Source: Bisporella sp. PMI_857 (taxonomy: Eukaryota > Ascomycota > Leotiomycetes > Helotiales > Helotiaceae). From it: DNA of 64,000 nucleotides. Shown here in pieces: positions 41,053 to 54,552 of this stretch; the first letter of the stretch is position 1, and each line of letters begins with the position of its first letter. The notes beneath the pieces were generated by a model. It did no database searches and was not told the DNA's origin. It saw only the letters and a program-made list of their open reading frames with translations. Made by a program: the position numbers and the translations under genes. The stretch is from contig JAJSPD010000007.1 in the NCBI GenBank assembly GCA_021307315.1, positions 1,097,256-1,161,255 on the forward strand. The letters are read 5' to 3'.

Positions 41053-43515
41053 CTAAAATGCATCTTCATCGGTCCAATTAGCCTCACTACCAGAAATGAT
41101 ACGGTTTCCTGCTGCATCTGTGGTGTAATGGCTGGGCTGTTTTCCATAAGGAGCTACTCCTCTCTGCTTCTTTGGCGGGTTGTTTATTGGGTAAGCATCT
41201 TCATGGTTATATCTCTTGGGCGCTATTCCTCGAGCTGCACGAAGTTTTGCATAGTACGCATCAGATGCATCCGCTTCTTCCTCGTCACTCGCATAACTCT
41301 CCCAATTCTCCGAACCAGAGACTGCAGTGGTTGCGGAGGACGTGTTGGAGATTTGGCGACTCGAAGGTATCGATGCGTATGAGGTGGAGTTCGTATATCG
41401 TTGATTGTCGCGTTCGTTCTGGCGCATTGAAGAATGGAGATCATGATATGATTGTGGACGGCTTTGTGGCTGGTTGGCATATCGATCATCGTACACATCT
41501 TCAGGAGAAACAGGACGAACAATGCCACTCGAAGCCACACTATCTATGCGGAATTGATTGACAGGAGTAGGAGCTGGTGGTGGTATAGTAAGATCTCTCA
41601 TTTTTGGAGGTGGAGCCTATCGTAGTGAATAATTTGTTAAAAAGTAGACTAAGGAATCACTTACTCTTGGTGGTGGGGCCATCTTTCCGGCGAAACTATT
41701 GCCTTCTTGCCTCGAATCGGGGCGAACTCGGCGTTCTGGCGAACCATTACCATTGTGATGTGAAAGAGGCGCTCTTGATGGAATCTTAGAAGGCGAGGCA
41801 GTCCGTGCTGTAGCTGCAGAAACTGAGCTCGCAGGGGGATTCCGTCGAGCGGTGCCTCCGGCCACAGGCGTCTTAGTGCCAGCTCTTGACGGTGCTCTTG
41901 GCGGCGGAGCCTTTGCAGTGCTGTTTGTGCGACTTGGGGGCCCAGTCTTGGTCTTGACGGTTGTGGTCGTCGTAGTTACCATTGTAGTAGGAGCAGGTGT
42001 TCGTGAACGTGGACCAGGTACAGGCTTGACCTCGGAAGCTTCAAGTTCATCTAAATAACTTTCTCCATGAACTAAGAAGGGTCGACCGTACTCATCCTCC
42101 CACTTCTCCAAGACCTTCCGTAACTGCACTGTGAGCTTTGGTAGATCCTTTGCGATTCTCTTGCGCATCTTCTCCTCTCTCAACAACCTTGTTGGGTCAC
42201 GTTTCTCGCCTTTCTGGCCACGCCCCAATAAACGAGATGCATCCTGGCCGGAAGATTGGAGGTCGTTCCGATCCTTGATCAGTGAACGGTGTTGGTCAAT
42301 AAGCGCGAGAGTTGGTGCACGTTGTTCCTTCAATGATTCCAAGCGAGCGATTTCTTGTTCGTGTGCCTCCAGCAGCGCATCGCTGTACACATCCGAGAAC
42401 GCTGGCGTAAAGTCCAACATTTCCTCTTCTGAAAAATATAGACTATCCCACAGCTCCTGCAACTTGTATCTTGAATCCTCAACAAAGAGATGTAGATTTT
42501 GTCTCTTGAGCTCGTTGAGTCGTGCCAACTCATCTTCGAACTCATTGATTTGTCGAACACCACATCCCCGATTGCCATTTAGGAATCGCTTTTTCTCTGA
42601 TTCCTCAACACCTAGTCGATCCCAAAGGCTCTCTACGGTAGATTTAAGTTCCTTCAATCGCTTTTCACGTGCCTTCTTCTCCTCTGCTAACTTGTCCCGC
42701 TTCGATCTTAGTCTAGCTATATCCTCTTCGTGGAGGCCAAGTTGCTCAGGGGAATCTCTATAGTACTTTACAATCATGCCATCAGTCTGGGCCTGTGGAG
42801 TTCCCAGTTCCGCCCATAATTGAATGATGTTCTCAGAAATTGCTTTCACCTGAGCGACGCGGCGAGTATACTCCTCATATACGCGGGTGAACTCATCATC
42901 CAAGGTAGTAACATATGCTGTTGACAGGTCGAATGTAGGTGGTATGCTGGAGTTGTTCGAGGTGGGAGGAAGCGCAATCTTGACAAAGGATGATTCGAGG
43001 TGGGACGAGTAAGACTCGAGTGCTTGTACGAGTTCTACATTTTGTTAGTGCATTATCTTATGTCGCGTGGAATATACTGACTCTTCACTTGCTCAAATCG
43101 CTCCTTATGGATGCGGGATATCTGCTGATGCTTCTCCTTCAAACCTTGTAAACATTGAAGAAGCGGCGTAGTAATTCTCAAGTCTTCATCCTCTGCCTCA
43201 TATTCATGTCGGTCCTTGGGTCCGTTGATAGAAACATCCATCTGCTTGATCGTGGTGATGATACGATGTGCCTCGCTGGTCAACTCATTCTTCTCGTTTG
43301 CGACCTGTCGTACTTGATTATGCAAAGTTTCTGAGAGTGCGGCAAACAACTTGCGTATGGTTAGCTGGGGGGGGGCTCGGGTTACAACTATATATTCCAC
43401 TGACCTCAGATTCTCGAGCTTCTCGCTCATGGCTGGGAACTCCAATCTCATCAAAGAGGCCATGTAGCTGTCCAATAATGGTCGAAACCTGTGAAGATAG
43501 ATAGCTGGTATCCAT
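41053..43515 (-). CDS. ase1: Ase1/PRC1/MAP65 spindle midzone microtubule-bundling protein
   Basis: Four exons: 43405-43515, 43082-43364, 41665-43034 and 41053-41616; all phases agree, giving 775 aa. Residues 1 to about 480 are coiled coil and spectrin-like helices (for example HEEDIARLRSKRDKLAEEKK and RLNELKRQNLHLFVEDSR), with the conserved microtubule-binding segment ELWDSLYFSEEEMLDFTP near residues 320-340. After about 500 the chain becomes Ser/Thr/Pro/Arg-rich and disordered, with SP/TP sites fitting Cdk control. It ends in an acidic stretch. The protein crosslinks antiparallel microtubules in anaphase. Introns one and two both use the donor GTCAGT instead of GTAAGT, and intron one ends in a run of nine C before AG. 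Confidence 0.9.
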
Positions 43516-44191
43516 GATGGCCAGCGTAGGATAATTCTAGATTGGATTGTGCCTTGCGGTGATCGTGGTGGTCTAGGTCTATGTCTTCGTCTACTGAGGA
43601 ATGGAAGCTCGCAGTGCTGATAATAAGAGGGTATTATCCACAGCTTAGCGGTGATATATGAGCAATCGCGAGTGCGAAACTGCTACAGGTATTGTAGAGA
43701 TCTCATCAAGGAGCGACGTGAAGAAAAGACGCGTCTATGAGAAGATACTCGAGCTGTTCCTGCAGAGGGATGGATGATGATGATGGGCTTTGCAGTTGGT
43801 GACTTGCAGTAAACAGGTTGACACAGCAACCAAATAAACATGGCCAAACGCCCCACTTGATGTTTCACCCCGCTTCGGTGTGCTATTATAAGAGATGATA
43901 TAAGCGCGATATAAATGTATCCCCAACGAAGGGTACGGTTCGTGCAAAGACGCTAATAAATACGACGGAATAAAGTTGAGCCTTATACAAGGTTAAAACT
44001 GCAGAGCCATTAGATCGCGAAAAGCTTTATTTAAACCTACTTTTTGGTGCAACAAACTACTTGTACATATAGGTGTGTGGTTATAATACCCTAAATTCAC
44101 ATCTCATGCCCCGCCAAGCTTGGCAAGGCTGCAGCCCTTCACCTCCAACTTCAACATTGACAATACCACGACAGTCTCGCAGACAGCAACC
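43516..44191. promoter_or_regulatory. Divergent promoter region of ase1 and csn5
   Basis: A 676-bp gap between two outward-facing start codons. No coding evidence; pyrimidine-rich and AT-rich parts alternate. Confidence 0.5.
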
Positions 44192-45271
44192 ATGGCAGCC
44201 GCTTTAAAAACCTGGGGTAAGTACCGTAGCTTGAATTGAGCTTTTTGAATACACAGGATCTTCGGATACATCAAGTGAAGCTGACTTTGTCTCTATTTAG
44301 AGCTCGATAACAACGTCAAGCTTGTCGATAACCACCGGGACGCCTTGTATGCCTATGACACCGAGGAGCAAAAGGCGATTCAGAATAGTAAGCCATGGCG
44401 CACTGATCCAAATCACTTCAAACATGTCCGAATCTCAGCAGTAGCGCTTCTTAAGATGGTTATGCATGCACGTTCCGGCGGCGATATTGAGGTTATGGGA
44501 TTGATGCAAGGGAAAATCGCAGGAGACACTTTCATTGTCACAGACGCTTTCAGGCTCCCAGTTGAGGGTACGGAAACACGAGTCAATGCACAGGATGAGG
44601 CAAACGAGTATATGGTTGGATACTTGGAGGCATGTCGTACGCAAGGAAAGCTCGAGAACGCGGTTGGATGGTATCACAGTCACCCAGGCTACGGCTGCTG
44701 GCTCAGCGGCATCGATGTCTCAACGCAAGCTACTCAGCAAACATTCTCTGATCCCTTCCTCGCTGTAGTCATCGACCCAGACCGTACTATCTCAGCAGGT
44801 AAGGTAGAAATTGGCGCCTTCAGAACATACCCCGACAACTACACTCCGGCATCAGGCACGACAGATGACGGTTATCAAAGCATTCCCTTAGCCAAAATTG
44901 AAGATTTTGGGGCGCACAGCAGTCGATATTATTCATTAGAGGTCTCGCATTTCAAGAGCTCGCTGGATACACATTTGCTAGAGCAGCTATGGAACAAGTA
45001 TTGGGTTCAAACACTAAGTCAAAGTCCTCTCTTCACCAACCGCGAGTACAGTAGCAAGCAGATGCTCGATCTTAGCTCCAAGATCAAACAGGCTAGCACG
45101 CTAGTCTCGAAAAGCAGAAATGGAGCAAACAGCAAAACTTTGGATCGGGAGCTAGAGAAGGTTGTTAGGGACGGAAACAAGATTGCAGGGGAGGAGATGA
45201 CAGGCCTAATGGCTGGAGAGGTGAAGGCTCGCTTATTTAATGGACTGGGAGATGTAGGATCTGCATCTTGA
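44192..45271 (+). CDS. csn5: COP9 signalosome subunit 5 (deneddylase)
   Basis: Exon 1 44192-44216 and exon 2 44301-45271, separated by an 84-nt intron; product 331 aa. The tiny first exon supplies MAAALKTW and splices to [20 protein letters not shown], the usual CSN5 N-terminus. The MPN+/JAMM metalloprotease site is complete: Glu72 in IEVMGLMQG, then [14 protein letters not shown] with His134, His136 and Asp147. [17 protein letters not shown] is the conserved insertion that follows strand four. CSN5 is the zinc-dependent isopeptidase that removes NEDD8 from cullins within the COP9 complex, which governs development and light response in filamentous fungi. Confidence 0.96.
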
Positions 45272-45486
45272 CGGAGGGTTAGAGGAGTGCACTTTTATGA
45301 CGAGATCATCATGGTAGCATTGCATGGCGTAAAATGGCGTCAAGCTACGAACATGGGCCAAATACAGCCTAAAAATACAAAGAGAATTAGAATTCCCCAT
45401 AAAATTACAATATTTCCAATGCACCATTATGAATATCACATTCAAGGTTACCAAAACTGGCAGATTTCAGCTATACACCATCCGAT

Positions 45487-47982
<2,496 letters not shown>

Positions 47983-49405
47983 ATGTCATCAAACGGCGAA
48001 GAAGTCGATCTTTATGGTACGGCCGATGGCTATATGCTAAGCTTTTCCATGGAATTTAACTAATGTTCACCAGAAATCCTTGGTATTTCTAAGACCGCAT
48101 CACAATCCGAGGTGAAGAAGGCATATCATAAGGTATGTTATGACTAGCCTTGTACCCTTCCTCACTAACTCTCCAGGCTGCGTTACAGCACCATCCTGAC
48201 AAAGTCCCCGAGGATCAGAGGGAAGCAGCGGATATAAAATTTAAGGATGTGAGCAAAGCATATGAGATTCTCAAGGACGAGGAGAAGAGACATCTGTACG
48301 ACACGCATGGCATGGCGGCCTTCGATCCAAGTAGAGGAGGACCCGGCGGAATGGGAGGAGTCGATCTCGATGATATATTAGCACAAATGTTCGGTGGAGG
48401 AATGCCATCTGGTTTTGGAGAAGGGCCGAGATCTGGAAAACCCCGCAGAGGTCCAGACGAGGAACAAAAGTACCAGGTCACTCTAGAAGAGCTGTATAAG
48501 GGGAAAACGGTGAAATTTGCTAGCACGAAGAACGTCATCTGCAGCCATTGTAAAGGTACTGGAGGAAAGGAGAAGGCTAAATCGCAAACCTGCGAACGAT
48601 GTAAAGGTCAGGGAGTGACTATTGGGCTACGGTCCGTTGGTCCCGGAATGGTAACACAAGAGAGAATGGTCTGCGACCCTTGCAGTGGCACAGGAAAACT
48701 GTATAAGGACAAAGATAAGTGCAAAAAGTGCAAAGGGAAACGGACGACATCAGAAAAAAAAGTCTTGGAAATTTACATTCCTAGAGGTGCCAGAGAAGGG
48801 GAAAAAATAGTCTTAGAGGGTGAAGCGGATCAAAAACCTGACCAAATTCCTGGAGATATTGTTTTCACACTAGTGGAAGAAGATCATGAAGTATTCCAAA
48901 GAGCCGGTGATGATCTTTCTGCAGCATTAAGCATCACCCTGGCTGAAGCATTAACCGGATTCTCTAAAGTTGTACTGAAACATCTCGACGGTCGCGGAAT
49001 CTCTATCACACATCCTCCCGGAAAGGTTCTTCAACCAGATCAAATATTGAAAGTGGAGGGTGAGGGTATGCCACATAAGAAAACAGATATGAAAGGGGAT
49101 TTGTTCTTGGTAGTCAAGATTGAGTTCCCAGAAAATGGCTGGCTTGAAGATCCTGCAACATTCGCCCAGCTCAAGAAGATTCTTCCCGCGAATGAAGAGC
49201 CTAAGATCGAAGCTACTGAAGTCGACGAGGTCGAGTTCGATTCTGATGCAGATATTGAAGAGGTATGTTGATTATTGCATATTTGAGGATATTGGTCACT
49301 AACAGTCCTTAGTTCGGCGCCGGTTCTGGAGATCCTCGTGCAGGTGGTGGCTGGGCCGATGAAGACGATGAGGAAGGAGGAGAAGCACAGTGCGCTCAGC
49401 AGTAA
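47983..49405 (+). CDS. Class A (type I) DnaJ/Hsp40 co-chaperone, Ydj1/Xdj1 type
   Basis: Four exons: 47983-48016, 48074-48132, 48177-49262 and 49313-49405; product 423 aa. The J domain (residues 9-75) has the HPD triad in ALQHHPDKVPEDQ. A Gly-rich segment (RGGPGGMGGVD, FGGGMPSGFGEGP) follows, then a zinc domain with four CxxCxGxG-type motifs: CSHCKGTG, CERCKGQG, CDPCSGTG and CKKCKGKR, the last lacking its final Gly. The two beta-barrel substrate domains follow. The tail is acidic and ends QCAQQ, a farnesylation-type CaaX box (CAQQ), spliced on by the last 93-nt exon. It should stimulate Hsp70 ATPase on cytosol-facing membranes. The J-domain leader looks more like Xdj1 than Ydj1. Confidence 0.93.
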
Positions 49406-50050
49406 ATAGAATAGGAATACAGGAGTTGAAAGGACATGAAGCGATACGATATTATGACATCCACAAGGACAGGCTCAGTAATAGACCTCCAGCTCTCCAT
49501 TCCAGATCGTATGGGAGCTAGCGTTCAACGCAAATTAGAGGATAGATTCTGCTTCTTGAAGCAACATGAAGAAGCAACATAACCTACATTTTGTACTTTT
49601 AAATTTTCCAGTGACTCATCAAAACGTCGGCCACAAACGTCCATCGCAAATGAACAGTGCAATGTGAGATTTGAGTCAGGTTGATCCAAGCAGACGAATA
49701 TTAACTAACACGAACATGGTTATGCGAGAAGACTGTTTAAACATGGAAACCGCGCAATCGAGATTTATATTTATAAGCTATACTCAAACGCTACTGAAGT
49801 GCCTAAAGCGGAATACACTTCAAAGATTAGAATAGTCACGTGGCGTGTGTGTTCTTGCCTCATACTTAAGGCTTAGTAAATGTTACCGCAGAGCCGCACT
49901 CGCTTAGCCCACCACGAAAAATAATTAAGAAAGTTGCATATCCATTTCAACCTCCAACGACAACTTTCGACACGACGCCAAGGTACATTGCTCTGCCAGA
50001 TTGATTCTGGATATTGAATACAATACGACAGTCCGCTGACAGTTTCCAAG
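49406..50050. other. Intergenic region upstream of eL32, no gene seen
   Basis: About 645 bp carrying the Hsp40 3' UTR and the eL32 promoter. A TTTAAA-like AT stretch sits near 49738; no other structure noted. Confidence 0.5.
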
Positions 50051-50767
50051 ATGGTCTCCGCAAAGAAGCACGTCCCAATCGTCAAGAAACGTATGTTTTC
50101 CTTGGATTATCTTCCCCGCGACGACGAAATCTCCTTCCCGTCTCCGGCTGGGAATTTGAATGCAATATGGGCAAGAAGCAATTTGGAGATAATACATGAA
50201 AGGCAAATTTGCGATAGCGGTGCTGATTAGGGATTTACACAGGCACGAAGCGTTTCCACAGACATCAGAGCGATACCTACAAATGTCTCGATGCCAGCTG
50301 GAGAAAGCCAAAGGGTATTGACAACCGAGTCCGAAGACGGTTCAAGGGCCAAATGGTTATGCCATCGGTACGTTTGGAACACGATTAGATGCATGGTGGC
50401 ACGAGAAAAGATGCAAGAAAATTTGCGCGCCACAATGGTAAAGCTGGAATGAGTACCAAGGCTGATGAGATTTGATAGATTGGTTTTGGTTCCAACAAGA
50501 AGACACGCCATCTGACACCATCTGGCCACAAGGCATTTCTCGTCAACAATGTCAGCGATGTTGACCTCCTCCTTATGCACAACAAGACTTTCGCCGCTGA
50601 GTACGCTGCACCGATCACATTCCTGAAAATTCGAGGCAGCAAGACTGACAAAAACTAGGATCGCACACGCCGTTTCGTCAAGGAAGAGAATTGAGATCGT
50701 TGCCCGTGCGAAGCAACTCGGAGTCAAGGTTACCAATGCAAAGGCGAGAGTCACCACCGAAGTATAA
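50051..50767 (+). CDS. rpl32: 60S ribosomal protein eL32
   Basis: Four exons: 50051-50090, 50243-50367, 50479-50600 and 50659-50767, with introns of 152, 111 and 58 nt; product 131 aa, the exact family length. Exon one encodes [13 protein letters not shown] and splices to [16 protein letters not shown]. Further signatures are [31 protein letters not shown] and the C-terminal [15 protein letters not shown]. The protein is highly basic and sits on the solvent side of the large subunit. As in most fungal ribosomal protein genes, the first intron lies close to the start codon and is the longest. Because of the splits none of the single-frame ORFs reveals it. Confidence 0.96.
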
Positions 50768-52503
50768 AGGAATGGTGGGGGTTTGTTTTCGTGGGCATCA
50801 TGGAATTGCATGGGAATGGGTTGCTTGATCATAGGCGCATTTACATGAAGTAGTTAGGCTCTACGATCAATGAAGTTCAGCAACTTTGTGCAAGTACGAA
50901 AATTCGTTTACGTGGGATTATTGATAGGCTGAGAGATTACGTGCGTACCAAATCGGATAGCAAATCAGTGAAACACCATTGATATACCGGAAGATACATC
51001 TTGTTGAATTACGAAACGCCTGGGATGTACTCGCACGACCTACGTCTAGCATGAACGCGATCTAGTGCGGAACCACTATTGTGGATCAGGGTACTCACCC
51101 AAAGCAGATTTTACATCTTTTGTCAAATGCCTTATCTCTTTTTGATACAAAGTACCAACTCTAACAGCTAGCTGAAAAATTCATTACCAGGGTGGGAGGG
51201 TATTCCCGCAGCCAGCAGTTTTTTTTCTTCTCTTTTCTAATATGGTTTCCTCCAAATTTTCTTGTTTGGTCTTCTCTGTGTTTTATAGGGATCGGAAGCG
51301 CTGACGATAGCCTGAGTTAACCGCCTTTTAGCTACATTAAAAGGAGGTTTAGAGCCAAGAGCATCACAGCATCATTTGAGGGCGTTCTCTAAGCAGACAG
51401 ATGCAAACGAAGGGCCGGCAGTCATTAGAGCCCTGGAACGTGTAATTCCAACTGTAAATGAGATTAAAGTTGGTCCATCGTCTGCTGACTGGACATCAAA
51501 TTACGACGAAGTTATCTCAATTCGGCAAGCCTATAATGACACGAATACTAGCAACCTGGAGCTTTAGGAAGCTGGTAGTACTGCTCACATGCCTTCTTTC
51601 TTGCCATGTAAGTTTCATCAAATGTTGCAACTTCGCGGGCATATCTCCAGAGATGCAAGACTTAAAGTGCGCACCTGAAATGAATGCCCTGAAGCAAGAG
51701 GCTTGGCAGAATAAGAAATACAAACTTTTTGCACCCCTACCGTATAAGTCAACAAAAGATATGAATGATAACGATTAGGAGGGCCAGAAATTACTATATC
51801 AAGTAAATAAGCGGGAGTTGAAGATATTTGAAAGTTATCAACAATGAAAAAGATAAAGTATATAATTTGAGCCCATTGCAAAGCTTCATTCCTTTCCTCC
51901 TGAATTTGGCATAGTCCTTCTTCCCTAGTATGATATTGTACCCAGCATAGAAGCTTAAGCTAAGAAGCCCCCAAACATGCTGCCGCGTATAGCCCTCAGC
52001 TTTCCACCTGCGCTACTCAAGCCCCAGCTTCTCGATGGCAAAGGCACCACCTTCTCGGGAAACACAGGCTGAGCTTTTGCGCTCTGCCAGTAAGGAGAAC
52101 TGGAGATAAAACCCCAGTTCTCCTCAGTCTATGGCCGTATATACAGGGCTCAAACTTGATCTTAATTATATTGCTTTGTTCAAATGCCCGAACCGAGATT
52201 GCGATCCCGCTTTTCAAGAACTCTCGTTCTTGATTGTATCACCCATTAAAAGTATATCCTCCTATGCCAGCCTTGATTATAGCGAGATAGAGCACTCTGT
52301 AGAGTGACGATGTAACCGTCATGATAACCTATAATATTATATTTATCGCCAACCTCAATCCTCAAATCTTGTAGTGTGATGTATGAAATTCGTCTTGCCA
52401 TAGTTGAACCATCATAGATAAGACTTCTTTCGATATATGTCCTGTTCTCTCTGGACGCAGCCTCCCTAATACCCATACACCTCTCGTGCAAGGTCGAGTA
52501 CTT
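50768..52503. other. Gene-poor stretch, no supportable gene
   Basis: About 1.7 kb. Two overlapping plus-strand frames at 51376-51567 and 51458-51778 have no known domain. The remainder is AT-rich with a T-rich run near 51218-51236. Confidence 0.45.
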
Positions 52504-53463
52504 TCACGTAGGCATCTCCTGTCTAGCAACCGGGATGTGTGGTTTTACGAACTTGAACGACTTCCGGCTTTCCACAAAGCTTTGTTCAGCCCGTAGCCCA
52601 TGTTCTTCGACAATCTGCTTACGTTTCTTTCTACGAAAGAGAAAGAAGGTAAGTAGGAAGATGCCAATGCCCAATATGCCAGCTGACACTCCGGCGATAA
52701 CCTTGACTGTGACACCCCTGGACAGGTCGTTGGAGCTTACAGGAGCGTCTATGTTGTCGCTGGTTGGTGATATAGAGGAATTACTTGAGGGAAAGCTCCT
52801 AAAAGCAGAGGTCGGCGTCAAAACACCTGTTGCACCATTGCTTTGAGTATGTTCTGATTGGATATTGGCATCGCCAAAATTCCAACCATTAAGCTGCAGA
52901 CCTGCCACAAAAGTGCCTCCATTACCAACAATTGAACTGGTTTTGAACCAAGGTTCACTGGATCTTGTCATGTATGTGATTCTCTCCCCAGCGGAAAGGG
53001 TAGATTTGCATTGCCCAATGCTCTCGATGTCAAGTATAGTTCCTTGAAATGCATAGCCACTATTTAAATGTTAATTATAGCCCATTTATGGCCGTTAAAT
53101 GAAGGGGAATTCTTACGATGGACAGCATGCAACCCTGGTTGTTGCGCTTTCAAGGGAGAGCGTAAATGCAGTTGTGTAAGCATCAGGACAGATCATTGGC
53201 CCGAGGCTTGAAACTATTGTAGTGGTACCTTGGCCTACTCGACGTTGATTCCACCACATAGTACCTTCAAATGGAAGGCATCGAGTATTGAATTGCACGT
53301 CGATTACCGCAGCATAAAAAGGATCGAAGGCAACCAGTTGTCCACCAACCTGAGAATATATTGCGCTGGAGCAGGCTGGATTCGACGCAAATGTTGTAGT
53401 GAGAGGGAGCCACGTTGTAAGTGTCCCGGAGGCTAACTCTGCGGGATGAAATGTTGCCGCCAT
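52504..53463 (-). CDS. Single-pass surface/membrane protein, unknown function
   Basis: Two exons. Exon one is 53117-53463 from the first ATG; exon two ends at 52504. The extracellular-type N-terminal part has the Cys/Trp pattern LTTWLPLTTTFASNPACSSA, WWNQRRVGQG and RVACCPS, common in fungal proteins of unknown function. A Ser/Thr-rich stalk precedes one TM segment (about VIAGVSAGILGIGIFLLTFF) followed by a basic stop-transfer RRKKRK and a cytosolic tail. The junction is awkward: the family-like splice TAG|TGGCTATGC gives CCPSGYAF but runs out of frame after some ten codons, whereas acceptor GAGAG at 53021-53022 keeps frame (287 aa). Either the second is used or one base is inserted near 53041. 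Confidence 0.65.
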
Positions 53464-54552
53464 ATCCAAGTCATTGGCTTTTTGAGAGACAAGGGCTTAG
53501 AGTGATCATCGAATACGATTCATGAAAGAGGCGAGTTCAGTTTCTCTGGCTATTCAACATTTGGATTTCAGGTAGTGGTGGAAAGAAGATATTCACTGAT
53601 ATACCAGCCAGGTCATGACTATAGATTTAAACGATTCGTGCTTACGCGTCGGATGCAAATATTCTATCCTTTGGATATTCGGTTGGACTTCCGATACCAA
53701 GCCAATTCCTCTTTATGAGGCTTAGATTTGATAAGGTTACAGGCCAACAGGCCAGTCGGCCAGCGCTAACCCTTGCTCATAGAACACGGAGCTACAGTAC
53801 CTATTTTGGGTACAAGTACTTACGAACTCTACATTTTATAGCGTTATGGAGTCGAAGGCCAGAAAGTCAGGAATACCAACTCTCGACAAAATTGTCTAAT
53901 AGCGAGCTAATAGAACTAGGAAATTTCCCTACGTATATACTAGAGCGCTCTTAGTGCTATTTATTAGCCGTATCTGTTGCTCTCCATAAACAACTGGGTC
54001 TTTTAGTACGTCTACAGGATGCTGGTGCCAAGCTTGTTGCAAGTAGTTGGCCAGGGACATTGGAGACCAGAGACCATAGGCGCGCGCGTGCATGTCAAAC
54101 CCGCGCTATGGTCTCGCTTATTTGCTTATCGCTTTCCGCCGAAAAATTGTCAACAATCTCATTTGAGGGACCAAGCTGTCGGGTCAAACAAGGTTTTTTT
54201 TAAACCTATCTTTCTTTCTTGCTAGGGTTTCAGCGGTTTTATCTATAAACAGATGTTGGAATCGTTTCGTGTATCGCTTGATGAAGAAGGGTGCTATTAT
54301 GCAACTGTCGGGTCAAACTACGTTTTTTAAATCAATCTTTCTTTCTTGCTGTGGTTTCAGCGACTTCATCTATAAACAGGTGTTGGGATCGTTTCGTTTA
54401 GCGCCTGTTGAAAAATGGTGCTATTATGCAGCTGCCTCACATTTATTCGTGTTGATATATACTCGTAATCATGCTGTTCTGCTTATCACAGTGACGACAA
54501 TTCTTATTTTCATATTTTATTTCATTTGTTCTGTTCGCTCAAGTTTTTTGTT
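53464..54552. promoter_or_regulatory. Divergent intergenic region with a tandem duplication
   Basis: About 1.1 kb between divergent starts. It holds the 129-bp tandem repeat at 54176-54433; apart from that no gene or RNA is recognised. Confidence 0.55.
54176..54433 (+). repeat. 129-bp direct tandem duplication upstream of the glycosyltransferase gene
   Basis: Two head-to-tail copies start CTGTCGGGTCAAAC at 54176 and again at 54305. Shared landmarks are TCTTTCTTTCTTGCT, GTTTCAGCG, TCTATAAACAG, GGATCGTTTCGT-like text and GGTGCTATTATGCA. Copies differ by scattered substitutions and small changes, so the duplication is not brand new. Confidence 0.88.

Noticed and set aside
40764..41147. Minus-strand hydrophobic frame resembling a multi-TM protein
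   Set aside because: It overlaps the last exon of ase1 in another frame and its hydrophobicity is explained by that.
42131..42763. Plus-strand 210-codon Ser/Arg-rich frame
   Set aside because: Antisense shadow of the ase1 coiled-coil exon.
50227..50832. Minus-strand 201-codon frame
   Set aside because: Antisense to the spliced eL32 gene, which has full-length protein evidence.
51376..51778. Two overlapping plus-strand frames
   Set aside because: No family, no consistent splice joining them, and no codon-use support.
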